Shown piece after piece: positions 7,621 to 15,474 of a DNA stretch of 64,000 nt. A program made the translations under genes and the position numbers. The notes under the pieces were generated by a model. The model was not told the origin of the DNA. It worked only from the letters and a program-made list of their open reading frames with translations, and ran no database searches. The first letter of the stretch is position 1; each line of letters opens with the position of its first letter. The DNA is taken from assembly GCF_014295035.1 (NCBI RefSeq), contig NZ_CP060404.1:6984501-7048500 (forward strand). The letters run 5' to 3'. This stretch comes from Streptomyces buecherae. Its GTDB lineage: Bacteria; Actinomycetota; Actinomycetes; Streptomycetales; Streptomycetaceae.

Positions 7621-9038
7621 CTCTCCCCACGGAGACTGCTCACCCCGAGCTCGAGGGCCTGGGCACGTACGAATACGGCTGGGCCGACTCCGACGTCGCC
7701 GGTGCCGGTGCCAAGCGCGGCCTCTCGGAAGAGGTCGTGCGCGACATCTCGGACAAGAAGTCGGAGCCCGACTGGATGCTGAAGCTCCGGCTCAAGGGCC
7801 TGAAGCTGTTCGGCAAGAAGCCGATGCCCACGTGGGGCTCGGACCTGTCCGGCATCGACTTCGACAACATCAAGTACTTCGTGCGCTCCACCGAGAAGCA
7901 GGCCGCGAGCTGGGAGGACCTGCCGGAGGACATCAAGAACACCTACGACAGGCTGGGCATCCCGGAGGCGGAGAAGCAGCGCCTGGTCGCCGGTGTCGCC
8001 GCGCAGTACGAGTCGGAGGTCGTCTACCACCAGATCCGCGAGGACCTGGAGGAGCAGGGCGTCCTGTTCCTGGACACCGACACGGCGCTCAAGGAGCACC
8101 CGGAGCTCTTCCAGGAGTACTTCGGCACCGTGATCCCGGCCGGCGACAACAAGTTCGCCGCGCTGAACACGGCCGTCTGGTCCGGTGGCTCGTTCATCTA
8201 CGTCCCGCCGGGCGTCCACGTCGACATTCCGCTCCAGGCCTACTTCCGTATCAACACGGAGAACATGGGCCAGTTCGAGCGGACGCTGATCATCGTCGAC
8301 GAGAACGCCTACGTGCACTACGTCGAGGGCTGCACCGCCCCGATCTACTCCTCGGACTCGCTGCACAGCGCCGTCGTGGAGATCATCGTCAAGAAGGGCG
8401 GCCGGTGCCGCTACACGACGATCCAGAACTGGTCGAACAACGTCTACAACCTGGTCACCAAGCGCGCCGTGGCCTACGAGGGCGCGACCATGGAGTGGGT
8501 CGACGGCAACATCGGCTCCAAGGTCACCATGAAGTACCCGGCCGTCTACCTGATGGGCGAGCACGCCAAGGGCGAGACGCTGTCCATCGCCTTCTCGGGC
8601 TCGGGCCAGCACCAGGACGCGGGCGCCAAGATGGTGCACATGGCGCCGAACACCTCCTCGAACATCGTCTCCAAGTCGGTGGCCCGGGGCGGCGGTCGCA
8701 CCTCCTACCGCGGTCTGATCGAGATCGGCGAGGGCGCGCACGGCTCGAAGTCGAACGTGCTCTGTGACGCGCTCCTGGTGGACACCATCTCGCGCTCGGA
8801 CACCTACCCGTACGTGGACGTCCGCGAGGACGACGTGTCCATGGGCCACGAGGCGACCGTCTCCAAGGTCAGCGACGACCAGCTCTTCTACCTGATGAGC
8901 CGCGGTCTGTCCGAGGACGAGGCGATGGCCATGATCGTCCGTGGCTTCGTCGAGCCGATCGCCCGCGAGCTGCCGATGGAGTACGCGCTGGAGCTCAACC
9001 GGCTGATCGAGCTGCAGATGGAGGGCGCGGTCGGTTGA
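7617..9038 (+). CDS. sufB: Fe-S cluster assembly scaffold SufB
   Basis: SufB is the scaffold of the SufBC2D complex, on which Fe-S clusters are built from sulfur delivered by SufS/SufU. The 473-residue protein carries the beta-helix core with SGSGQHQDAGAKMVH and ends in SDDQLFYLMSRGLSEDEA, the C-terminal helical domain. Cys383 (NVLCDALLVD) and Glu412 (MGHEATVSKV) are 29 residues apart, the same spacing as the catalytic Cys405/Glu434 of E. coli SufB. ATG at 7617 overlaps the sufR stop by 4 bases with GGGAGG just upstream. Confidence 0.97.
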   Translation: MTLPTETAHPELEGLGTYEYGWADSDVAGAGAKRGLSEEVVRDISDKKSEPDWMLKLRLKGLKLFGKKPMPTWGSDLSGIDFDNIKYFVRSTEKQAASWEDLPEDIKNTYDRLGIPEAEKQRLVAGVAAQYESEVVYHQIREDLEEQGVLFLDTDTALKEHPELFQEYFGTVIPAGDNKFAALNTAVWSGGSFIYVPPGVHVDIPLQAYFRINTENMGQFERTLIIVDENAYVHYVEGCTAPIYSSDSLHSAVVEIIVKKGGRCRYTTIQNWSNNVYNLVTKRAVAYEGATMEWVDGNIGSKVTMKYPAVYLMGEHAKGETLSIAFSGSGQHQDAGAKMVHMAPNTSSNIVSKSVARGGGRTSYRGLIEIGEGAHGSKSNVLCDALLVDTISRSDTYPYVDVREDDVSMGHEATVSKVSDDQLFYLMSRGLSEDEAMAMIVRGFVEPIARELPMEYALELNRLIELQMEGAVG

Positions 9039-9104
9039 TGCCGACCCGCGCACCACTGGGGCAGCACCTGTTTTCTGACGCAGAGAGAGAGCACCACGAC
9101 AGCC

Positions 9105-10283
9105 ATGGCTGAGAACACTCCCGCCGGCAGCACCACCGACGGCGCCATTCAGGTCGGGGGGCCGCAGCAGCCCATCGACGCCCGGGTCAGCGCCCCCGCC
9201 TCGTATGACGTGGCGGACTTCCCGGTGCCGCACGGTCGCGAGGAGGAGTGGCGGTTCACGCCGCTGGAGCGCCTGCGGGGCCTGCACGACGGCACCGCCG
9301 AGGCCAAGGGCGGGCTGCGGATCGAGGTGAGCGCCCCCGAGGGCGTCACCGTCGAGACCGTGGACCGCGAGGACCCGCGGCTGGGCCGGGCCGGCAAGCC
9401 GGTGGACCGCGTCGCGGCGCAGGCGTACAGCTCGTTCGAGAAGGCGTCCGTGATCTCCGTACCCAAGGACACGGTGCTCACCGAGCCGGTGCGGATCGCC
9501 GTGCACGGCGAGGGCGGCGTGGCCTACGGCCACCAGGTCATCGAGGTCGGCAACTTCGCCGAGGCGCTGGTCGTCGTCGACCACACCGGCGACGCGACGC
9601 TCGCGGCCAACATCGAGTACGTGATCGGCGACGGCGCCAAGCTGACCGTCGTCTCCGTGCAGGACTGGGACGACGAGGCGGTGCACGTCGCGCAGCACAC
9701 CGCGCTGGTGGGCCGCGACGCCACGTTCAAGTCCGTCATCGTCACCTTCGGCGGCGACCTGGTCCGACTGCACCCGCGGGTGATCTACGGCGGTCCCGGT
9801 GGCGAGGCCGAGCTGTACGGCCTGTACTTCACCGACGACGGCCAGCACCAGGAGCACCGGCTGTTCGTGGACCACGACACCCCGCACTGCCGGAGCAACG
9901 TGGTCTACAAGGGCGCGCTGCAGGGCCAGGACGCGCACGCGGTGTGGATCGGCGACGTGCTCATCCGGGCCGCGGCCGAGGGCACCGACACCTACGAGCT
10001 CAACCGGAACCTCGTGCTCACCGACGGTGCGCGCGTGGACTCGGTGCCGAACCTGGAGATCGAGACCGGCGAGATCGTCGGCGCCGGCCACGCCTCGGCC
10101 ACCGGCCGGTTCGACGACGAGCAGCTCTTCTACCTGATGGCGCGCGGCATCACCGCGAATGAGGCCCGTCGCCTGGTCGTCCGCGGCTTCTTCGCCGAGC
10201 TGGTCCAGCAGATCGGCATCCCGGACGTCGAGGAACGCCTGCTCAGCAAGATCGAGGCGGAGCTGGAGGCGTCCGTCGGATGA
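9105..10283 (+). CDS. sufD: Fe-S cluster assembly protein SufD
   Basis: SufD pairs with SufB and the ATPase SufC and helps iron entry during cluster assembly. The 392-residue product has the N-terminal REEEWRFTPLERLRGLH block, a central beta-helix (for example VQDWDDEAVHVAQHTALVGRDA and FVDHDTPHCRSNVVYKGAL) and the C-terminal FDDEQLFYLMARGITANEARRLVVRGFFAEL that mirrors SufB. The conserved Cys/His region HDTPHCRSN is present. It starts 66 bases after sufB, and its stop overlaps the start of the Rieske gene by 4 bases. Confidence 0.96.
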   Translation: MAENTPAGSTTDGAIQVGGPQQPIDARVSAPASYDVADFPVPHGREEEWRFTPLERLRGLHDGTAEAKGGLRIEVSAPEGVTVETVDREDPRLGRAGKPVDRVAAQAYSSFEKASVISVPKDTVLTEPVRIAVHGEGGVAYGHQVIEVGNFAEALVVVDHTGDATLAANIEYVIGDGAKLTVVSVQDWDDEAVHVAQHTALVGRDATFKSVIVTFGGDLVRLHPRVIYGGPGGEAELYGLYFTDDGQHQEHRLFVDHDTPHCRSNVVYKGALQGQDAHAVWIGDVLIRAAAEGTDTYELNRNLVLTDGARVDSVPNLEIETGEIVGAGHASATGRFDDEQLFYLMARGITANEARRLVVRGFFAELVQQIGIPDVEERLLSKIEAELEASVG

Positions 10284-10615
10284 GCGCCCCGTTCGTACGG
10301 GCTTGCGCGCTGAGCGAGCTCGAAGAGGACACCCCCAAGCGCGTCGAGCTGGACGGCGTGCCCGTCTCGATCGTCCGCACCGAGGGTGAGGTGTTCGCGA
10401 TCAACGACATCTGCTCGCACGCGAACGTCTCGCTGTCCGAGGGCGAGGTGGAGGACTGCTCCATCGAGTGCTGGCTGCACGGATCGAGCTTCGATCTGCG
10501 CACCGGCAAGCCGTCCGGGCTGCCCGCGACGCGCCCCGTACCCGTATACCCCGTCAAGATCGAAGGGGACGGCCCAGACGCTTCTGTGCTCGTCTCCGTC
10601 ACCCAGGAGTCCTGA
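10280..10615 (+). CDS. Rieske-type [2Fe-2S] ferredoxin in the suf operon
   Basis: A small soluble protein of 111 residues with a complete Rieske motif: Cys45-x-His47 (CSHAN) and Cys64-x2-His67 (CWLHG). It resembles NirD-like or biphenyl-dioxygenase-type ferredoxins. It starts in the ATGA overlap with sufD and is 7 bases before sufC, so it is made together with them. It may supply electrons for cluster assembly or be a client that reports on it; the sequence does not say which. This gene is characteristic of actinobacterial suf operons. Confidence 0.93.
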   Translation: MSAPFVRACALSELEEDTPKRVELDGVPVSIVRTEGEVFAINDICSHANVSLSEGEVEDCSIECWLHGSSFDLRTGKPSGLPATRPVPVYPVKIEGDGPDASVLVSVTQES

Positions 10616-10622
10616 GGCACCC

Positions 10623-11387
10623 ATGGCAACGCTTGAGATCCACGACCTGCACGTCTCCGTCGAGGCCGACAACGGCCCCCAGGAGATTCTGCGCGGCGTC
10701 GACCTGACCGTGAAGCAGGGCGAGACGCACGCGATCATGGGCCCGAACGGCTCCGGCAAGTCCACCCTCGCGTACTCGCTCGCGGGGCACCCGAAGTACA
10801 CCATCACCGGCGGCACCGTCACCCTGGACGGCGAGAACGTCCTGGAGATGTCCGTCGACGAGCGCGCGCGGGCCGGCGTCTTCCTCGCCATGCAGTACCC
10901 GGTCGAGGTGCCCGGCGTCTCCGTCTCCAACTTCCTGCGCACCTCCGCCACCGCCGTCCGCGGCGAGGCCCCCAAGCTGCGGCTGTGGGTCAAGGAGGTC
11001 AAGGAGGCCATGGAGCGGCTCTCCATCGACCCCTCGTTCGCCGAGCGCAACGTCAACGAGGGCTTCTCCGGCGGCGAGAAGAAGCGCCACGAGATCCTTC
11101 AGCTCGAACTGCTCAAGCCCAAGATCGCGATCCTCGACGAGACCGACTCGGGCCTGGACGTCGACGCGCTGCGCGTCGTGTCCGAGGGCGTGAACCGGGT
11201 GCGCGAGAGCGGCGAGGTCGGCACCCTGCTGATCACGCACTACACCCGCATCCTGCGCTACATCAAGCCCGACTTCGTGCACGTCTTCGCGCAGGGCCGG
11301 ATCGCCGAGTCCGGCGGCGCGGAGCTGGCCGACAAGCTGGAGAACGAGGGCTACGAGGCGTACGTGAAGGGCGGCGCGCACTCGTGA
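10623..11387 (+). CDS. sufC: Fe-S cluster assembly ATPase SufC
   Basis: This 254-residue ABC-type ATPase powers conformational change in the SufBC2D scaffold and is not a transporter. It has Walker A GPNGSGKS (40-47), signature FSGGEKKR (148-155), Walker B IAILDETD (168-175) and the H-loop in LLITHYTRIL. SufC-specific features are FLAMQYPVEVPGVSVSNFL and the C-terminal IKPDFVHVFAQGRI. The gene begins 7 bases after the Rieske gene and is followed by two strong hairpins before sufS. Confidence 0.97.
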   Translation: MATLEIHDLHVSVEADNGPQEILRGVDLTVKQGETHAIMGPNGSGKSTLAYSLAGHPKYTITGGTVTLDGENVLEMSVDERARAGVFLAMQYPVEVPGVSVSNFLRTSATAVRGEAPKLRLWVKEVKEAMERLSIDPSFAERNVNEGFSGGEKKRHEILQLELLKPKIAILDETDSGLDVDALRVVSEGVNRVRESGEVGTLLITHYTRILRYIKPDFVHVFAQGRIAESGGAELADKLENEGYEAYVKGGAHS

Positions 11388-11407
11388 CCCCCGCACGCGA
11401 GGCCATC

Positions 11408-11464
11408 GGCCCGCGGAAGATCCACGACCCGCGGGCCGTGCCTCCTCGCCCATCCGCGAGGAGG
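11408..11464 (+). promoter_or_regulatory. Tandem hairpins between sufC and sufS
   Basis: Two perfect 9-bp stem-loops follow each other: GGCCCGCGG (11408-11416) pairs with 11429-11437, loop 12; CCTCCTCGC (11441-11449) pairs with 11456-11464, loop 6. They fill the 115-bp gap inside the operon. They may attenuate transcription or protect the upstream mRNA 3' end, so that sufRBDC and sufSUT are made in different amounts. That role is inference. Confidence 0.6.
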
Positions 11465-11502
11465 GGCCCCGCGGGCCACGCGACGACCGAAAGGGGAGGG
11501 GC

Positions 11503-12759
11503 GTGACACCGCTGCCGGGCCTCCTCGACACCGAGGCGATCCGCAAGGACTTTCCCGTCCTGGACCGTGTGGTCCACGACGGCAAGAGGCTCGTCTACCT
11601 GGACAACGCGGCGACTTCGCAGAAGCCGCGCCAGGTGCTCGACGCCCTCAACGCGTACTACGAGCGGCACAACTCCAACGTGCACCGCGGCGTGCACGTG
11701 CTCGCCGAGGAGGCCACGGCGCTCTACGAGGGCGCCCGTGACAAGGTCGCGGCCTTCATCAACGCGCCCAGCCGCGACGAGGTGATCTTCACCAAGAACG
11801 CCTCCGAGTCGCTGAACCTCGTGGCGAACATGCTCGGCTGGGCCGACGAGCCCTACCGCGTGGACCACGAGACCGAGATCGTCATCACGGAGATGGAGCA
11901 CCACTCCAACATCGTGCCGTGGCAACTGCTCTCGCAGCGCACCGGCGCGAAGCTGAAGTGGTTCGGGCTCACCGACGAGGGCCGGCTCGACCTGTCCAAC
12001 CTGGAAGAGATCATCACGCCCAAGACGAAGATCGTCTCGTTCGTGCTGGTCTCCAACATCCTGGGCACCGTCAACCCGGTCGAGGCCATCGTGCGCCGCG
12101 CCCAGGAGGTCGGCGCGCTGGTGCTGATCGACGCCTCGCAGGCGGCCCCGCACATGGTGCTCGACGTGCAGGCGTTGCAGGCCGACTTCGTCGCCTTCAC
12201 CGGTCACAAGATGTGCGCGCCGACCGGCATCGGCGTCCTCTGGGGCCGCCAGGAACTCCTGGAGGACCTGCCGCCGTTCCTCGGCGGCGGCGAGATGATC
12301 GAAACCGTCTCGATGCACTCCTCGACGTATGCCCCGGCACCGCACAAGTTCGAGGCGGGCACGCCGCCGATCGCCCAAGCCGTGGGCCTCGGCGCGGCCG
12401 TGGACTACCTGTCGGCGATCGGCATGGAGCGCATAGAGGCGCACGAGCACGCGATCACCGAGTACGCGGTGCGCCGCTTCCAGGAGGTCCCCGACCTGCG
12501 CATCATCGGCCCGACCACGGCCGAGGACCGGGGCGCGGCGATCTCCTTCACGCTCGGCGACATCCACCCGCACGACGTGGGGCAGGTACTGGACGAGCAG
12601 GGCATCGCGGTGCGCGTCGGACACCACTGCGCGCGCCCGGTCTGCCTGCGGTACGGAATTCCAGCGACCACGCGAGCGTCGTTCTATCTGTACTCCACGC
12701 CGGCCGAGGTCGATGCCCTGGTCGAGGGGCTGGAGCACGTACGGAACTTCTTCGGGTAG
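11503..12759 (+). CDS. sufS: Cysteine desulfurase SufS
   Basis: A PLP enzyme that takes sulfur from cysteine as a persulfide and hands it to SufU. The 418-residue protein is a class V aminotransferase fold with PLP lysine Lys236 (FTGHKMCAP) and the catalytic Cys376 in RVGHHCARPVC. The group II region RVGHHCARPV is intact. GTG at 11503 follows AAGGGGAGGGGC, a strong ribosome site. sufU starts 13 bases after the stop. Confidence 0.97.
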   Translation: MTPLPGLLDTEAIRKDFPVLDRVVHDGKRLVYLDNAATSQKPRQVLDALNAYYERHNSNVHRGVHVLAEEATALYEGARDKVAAFINAPSRDEVIFTKNASESLNLVANMLGWADEPYRVDHETEIVITEMEHHSNIVPWQLLSQRTGAKLKWFGLTDEGRLDLSNLEEIITPKTKIVSFVLVSNILGTVNPVEAIVRRAQEVGALVLIDASQAAPHMVLDVQALQADFVAFTGHKMCAPTGIGVLWGRQELLEDLPPFLGGGEMIETVSMHSSTYAPAPHKFEAGTPPIAQAVGLGAAVDYLSAIGMERIEAHEHAITEYAVRRFQEVPDLRIIGPTTAEDRGAAISFTLGDIHPHDVGQVLDEQGIAVRVGHHCARPVCLRYGIPATTRASFYLYSTPAEVDALVEGLEHVRNFFG

Positions 12760-12772
12760 GGGCTGCTGACTC

Positions 12773-13237
12773 GTGAAGCTTGATTCGATGTACCAGGACG
12801 TCATCCTGGACCACTACAAGCACCCGCACGGCCGGGGGCTGCGCGATGGCGACGCCGAAGTGCACCACGTCAACCCGACCTGCGGGGACGAGATCACGCT
12901 CCGCGTGCGGCTGGACGGCGACACCATCGCCGACGTGTCGTACGAGGGGCAGGGCTGCTCCATCAGTCAGGCGAGCGCCTCGGTGCTCAACGAACTGCTG
13001 GTGGGGAAGGAACTCACCGAGGCCAGCAAGGTCCAGGAGACGTTCCTTGAGCTGATGCAGTCCAAGGGCAAGATCGAGCCGGACGACGCGATGGAAGAGA
13101 TCCTGGAGGACGCCGTGGCGTTCGCGGGCGTCTCGAAGTACCCGGCACGCGTGAAGTGTGCGCTGCTGAGCTGGATGGCCTGGAAGGACGCCACGGCCCA
13201 GGCACTGGGCGAGGGCACCGGGAGGAAGACCGCATGA
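12773..13237 (+). CDS. sufU: SufU zinc-dependent sulfurtransferase
   Basis: SufU accepts persulfide sulfur from SufS and delivers it to SufB; Zn is needed for the transfer. The 154-residue IscU-like protein has the ligands Cys37 (NPTCGD), Asp39, Cys62 (GQGCSIS) and Cys129 (VKCALLSWMAW), and the insertion between the second and third cysteines typical of SufU. The start is GTG at 12773 in CTCGTGAAGC. Its last 4 bases overlap the next start (ATGA). Confidence 0.96.
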   Translation: MKLDSMYQDVILDHYKHPHGRGLRDGDAEVHHVNPTCGDEITLRVRLDGDTIADVSYEGQGCSISQASASVLNELLVGKELTEASKVQETFLELMQSKGKIEPDDAMEEILEDAVAFAGVSKYPARVKCALLSWMAWKDATAQALGEGTGRKTA

Positions 13238-13569
13238 GCGAGAACGCAACGATCACCAAGCCCGCCAGCGAGGAGGAGGTCCGCGAGGCGCTGTACGACG
13301 TGGTCGACCCCGAGCTGGGCATCGACGTCGTCAACCTGGGCCTGATCTACGGCATCCACATCGACGACGCCAACATCGCCACCCTCGACATGACGTTGAC
13401 GTCGGCGGCCTGTCCGCTGACCGACGTCATCGAGGACCAGGCGAAGTCGGCCACCGAGGGCATCGTCAACGAACTGCGCATCAACTGGGTCTGGATGCCC
13501 CCGTGGGGCCCGGACAAGATCACCGACGACGGCCGCGAGCAGCTTCGGGCGCTCGGGTTCAACGTCTGA
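13234..13569 (+). CDS. sufT: SufT-like (MIP18/DUF59) Fe-S maturation protein
   Basis: A 111-residue protein of the DUF59 family, which acts late in Fe-S cluster maturation. It shows the family blocks ALYDVVDPELGIDVVNLGLIYGI, TLTSAACPLTDVI with the conserved cysteine, and WMPPWGPDKITDDGREQLRALGFNV. ATG overlaps the sufU stop by 4 bases, so it is the last coupled gene of the operon. A 17-bp hairpin lies 113 bases downstream. Confidence 0.94.
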   Translation: MSENATITKPASEEEVREALYDVVDPELGIDVVNLGLIYGIHIDDANIATLDMTLTSAACPLTDVIEDQAKSATEGIVNELRINWVWMPPWGPDKITDDGREQLRALGFNV

Positions 13570-13682
13570 GCCATCTCGCCCGGCCCCGACCGGGCCCGGC
13601 GTCACCCGCCGGGTCCCGGTCCGGTCGCCGAGCGGGTCGCGCGCGGGGACGACGCCTCCGTGACCTGAGGTGATCTCCTGAC

Positions 13683-13721
13683 ACAGCCATGCCCGCCAGG
13701 CAGACTGGCGGGCATGGCTGT
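13683..13721 (+). terminator. 17-bp perfect hairpin at end of suf operon, containing the next start codon
   Basis: ACAGCCATGCCCGCCAG (13683-13699) pairs perfectly with 13705-13721 around a 5-nt loop, and TCTCTCTTTA follows, so it looks like a genuine terminator. The ATG of the VOC gene (13714-13716) lies inside the right arm. A -10-like CAGACT (13701-13706) sits at the apex, 7 bases before that ATG. It could therefore be a terminator, an operator, or both. Confidence 0.75.
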
Positions 13722-14079
13722 CTCTCTTTACACCGTCGCCGTCGACGCACACGACGTCAAAGCTCTCGCCGACTTCTGGACCCAGGCCCTCGACTGGCAG
13801 ATCGTCTACGAGGACCCCGAGGAGATCATCATCGGCGCGGACGCCTCCGCGCTGCCCGGCATCGTCTTCCTGCGCGTCCCGGAGGAGAAGACGATCAAGA
13901 ACCGGCTGCACCTCGACCTGAACCCGGACGACCAGCAGACCGAGGTGGACCGCCTGATCGCGCTCGGAGCCCGCCCCGTCGACGTGGGGCAGGGCCCGGA
14001 GGTGACGTGGCGGGTACTCGCCGACCCCGAGGGCAACGAGTTCTGCGTGCTGCGGCCCAAGCAGACGCTGCTGGGCTGA
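13714..14079 (+). CDS. VOC-family (glyoxalase/bleomycin-resistance fold) protein
   Basis: A 121-residue protein with the vicinal-oxygen-chelate fold: LYTVAVDAHDVKALADFWTQALDWQI at the N-terminus and VLADPEGNEFCVLRPK at the C-terminus, the usual two beta-alpha-beta-beta-beta units. Such proteins bind small molecules or metals; the substrate here is unknown. No ribosome site precedes the ATG, which is buried in a 17-bp hairpin; a CAGACT-N7-ATG arrangement suggests a leaderless transcript. It follows the suf operon on the same strand but is probably separate. Confidence 0.88.
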   Translation: MAVSLYTVAVDAHDVKALADFWTQALDWQIVYEDPEEIIIGADASALPGIVFLRVPEEKTIKNRLHLDLNPDDQQTEVDRLIALGARPVDVGQGPEVTWRVLADPEGNEFCVLRPKQTLLG

Positions 14080-14145
14080 GCGCGCTCTCCCTTGGTGTCG
14101 GGCCGGCCCGTGCGATCGGGGCCGGCCCGCTGGTGCGCGGCGGCG

Positions 14146-14265
14146 GTGTTCCGTGGCGCTGGCCGGGTGGTCGCCACGGTCACCTTCGACTTCGACGCCA
14201 CCGGGCGCGTTCTCGCCATCCACAACGTGGCCAACCCGGACAAGCTCGGGGCCGTCGCCACCGGC
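14146..14265 (+). pseudogene. Relic of a SigJ-like (ECF with SnoaL domain) sigma factor C-terminus
   Basis: Read from 14146, about 40 residues give a beta-strand pair and the motif AIHNVANPDKL. The ending V-x-NPDKL closes the SnoaL-like domain of SigJ/ECF41-type sigma factors. Nothing upstream encodes the sigma domains, and no stop follows at the normal place, so this looks like a decayed 3' end left by deletion. The call rests on a short motif. The rest of 14080-14418 shows no gene. Confidence 0.45.
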
Positions 14266-14418
14266 GCCGTGCCGACGTGGGCACGCGGTAGCGCCGACGG
14301 GCCAGCGTCCCGGCGGGCCAGCGCCCCGGCGGGCCGTGGCCGCCGCCCCCGCCCCCGTCGGGGCGCGCGGTGGGCGCGGCCCGCGCGAGCGACGGGCGAG
14401 ACGGGCGAGACGGGGGAG

Positions 14419-14988
14419 TCAGCCGGCGTCGGGGGCGTCGCCCAGTTGGGCCGTGGTGTTCGCGCCGTCCAGGCACTCCCGGATGATGTCGGCGTGCCCC
14501 GCGTGCTGGGCCGTCTCGCGCAGCATGTGCAGCAGGGCCCGCCGCGCCGTCCAGGTCTCCGGGGCGGCCTCGGGGTCCCACGGGACGGGCGGCAGCGGCA
14601 CCGCGACGTCCAGGTCGGGCAGGGCGCCGACGGCGGCGTCCATGGCCGGGGTCGCCGCCGCGTACGCCGCGCGCAGGTCGGCCAGCGTGTCGTCCGCCGT
14701 CAGGTGGTACTGGCCCATGTCCCACATGCCGTCCGGCGTCTCGCCGCGGCGCTCGCTGATGAGCTGTGCCCACACCCGCTCGCCCTGGGCGAGGTGCTTG
14801 AGGATGCCGCCCAGGGTCAGTTCGCTGGCCGTGGAGCGCCGCCCGGCCTGTGCGTCGGTGAGCCCCCGCAGCGCGATCAACAGCGTGGCGCGCTGCTCGC
14901 CGAGCGCGCGCAGCAGCGCGTCGCGCTCGGCGTGCGGATCGCGCTCGGTGGCGCGGGCCGGCGGCGAGGTCGCGGGTGCGGTCGTCAT
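14419..14988 (-). CDS. DinB-family (DUF664) four-helix protein
   Basis: A 189-residue protein of the DinB/YfiT superfamily, which includes metal-dependent thiol transferases. Expected metal ligands are the histidine in LGGILKHLAQGERVW and the H-x2-H pair in RETAQHAGHADIIRE. The N-terminal 20 residues are Ala/Thr/Pro-rich. The position is ATG at 14988 with GGAGGAC upstream on the minus strand. It converges on the VOC gene and diverges from the SMR gene. The substrate is unknown. Confidence 0.88.
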   Translation of the reverse strand: MTTAPATSPPARATERDPHAERDALLRALGEQRATLLIALRGLTDAQAGRRSTASELTLGGILKHLAQGERVWAQLISERRGETPDGMWDMGQYHLTADDTLADLRAAYAAATPAMDAAVGALPDLDVAVPLPPVPWDPEAAPETWTARRALLHMLRETAQHAGHADIIRECLDGANTTAQLGDAPDAG

Positions 14989-15116
14989 GGGGTCGTCCTC
15001 CGGTGATGTAGGGCGCCGGGCTCGTTCCGTGCGGCCCGACGACAGTGACGCTAGCCAGCCTTGAGGTCAGCCTCTGTCCGCGAGAGGAACGGGTTCGTGC
15101 CGGCCCGGCGAGGTTG

Positions 15117-15155
15117 TGTACGTTCGTACGCAACGATGTGTACGCTCGTCCGCAT
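15117..15155 (+). promoter_or_regulatory. Direct-repeat operator and leaderless promoter of the SMR/tetR pair
   Basis: Two 17-bp direct repeats matching at 14 positions (15117-15133 and 15139-15155) start 22 bp apart, two helical turns. The second covers a -10-like TACGCT (15141-15146) and the first two bases of the ATG at 15154; 7 bases separate -10 and ATG. This is a likely site for the TetR encoded downstream. Confidence 0.55.
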
Positions 15156-15474
15156 GGTGTATCTGACGCTCGCCGGGGCGATCTCGGCGGAGATCGTGGC
15201 GACCATCGCGATGAAGTACAGCGACGGGTTCAGCAGGCTCTGGCCCTCGCTCGGCACGCTGGTCGGCTATCTGGTGGCCTTCGCGCTGCTCGCGTACACG
15301 CTCAAGACCATGCCGGTGGGGACGGCGTACGCGATCTGGTCCGGCGCGGGGACCGCCGTCGTCGCGCTGATCGGCATGGTCTTCCTCGGGGAGGCGGCGA
15401 CGGCGGCCCGGATCGGCGGGGTGCTGCTCGTCATCGCCGGGGTCGTGGTGCTCAACCTGGGGGGTGCGCACTGA
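15154..15474 (+). CDS. Small multidrug resistance (SMR) efflux protein
   Basis: A 106-residue membrane protein with four helices, of the EmrE/QacC type. It has the essential glutamate in the first helix (AGAISAEIVATIAMKYSDGFSRL), then YLVAFALLAYTLKTMPVGTAYAIWSGAGTA, and GEAATAARIGGVLLVIAGVVVLNL. It exchanges protons for cationic drugs or guanidinium-like compounds. Its stop overlaps the start of the tetR gene by one base (TGATG), so pump and regulator are made together. The start has no ribosome site and fits a leaderless promoter. Confidence 0.94.
   Translation: MVYLTLAGAISAEIVATIAMKYSDGFSRLWPSLGTLVGYLVAFALLAYTLKTMPVGTAYAIWSGAGTAVVALIGMVFLGEAATAARIGGVLLVIAGVVVLNLGGAH

Noticed and set aside
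7398..10091. 897-codon frame on the minus strand across sufB and sufD
   Set aside because: It mirrors sufBD codons (His/Val/Asp/Arg-rich) and has no homology-like motifs; sufB and sufD are certain.
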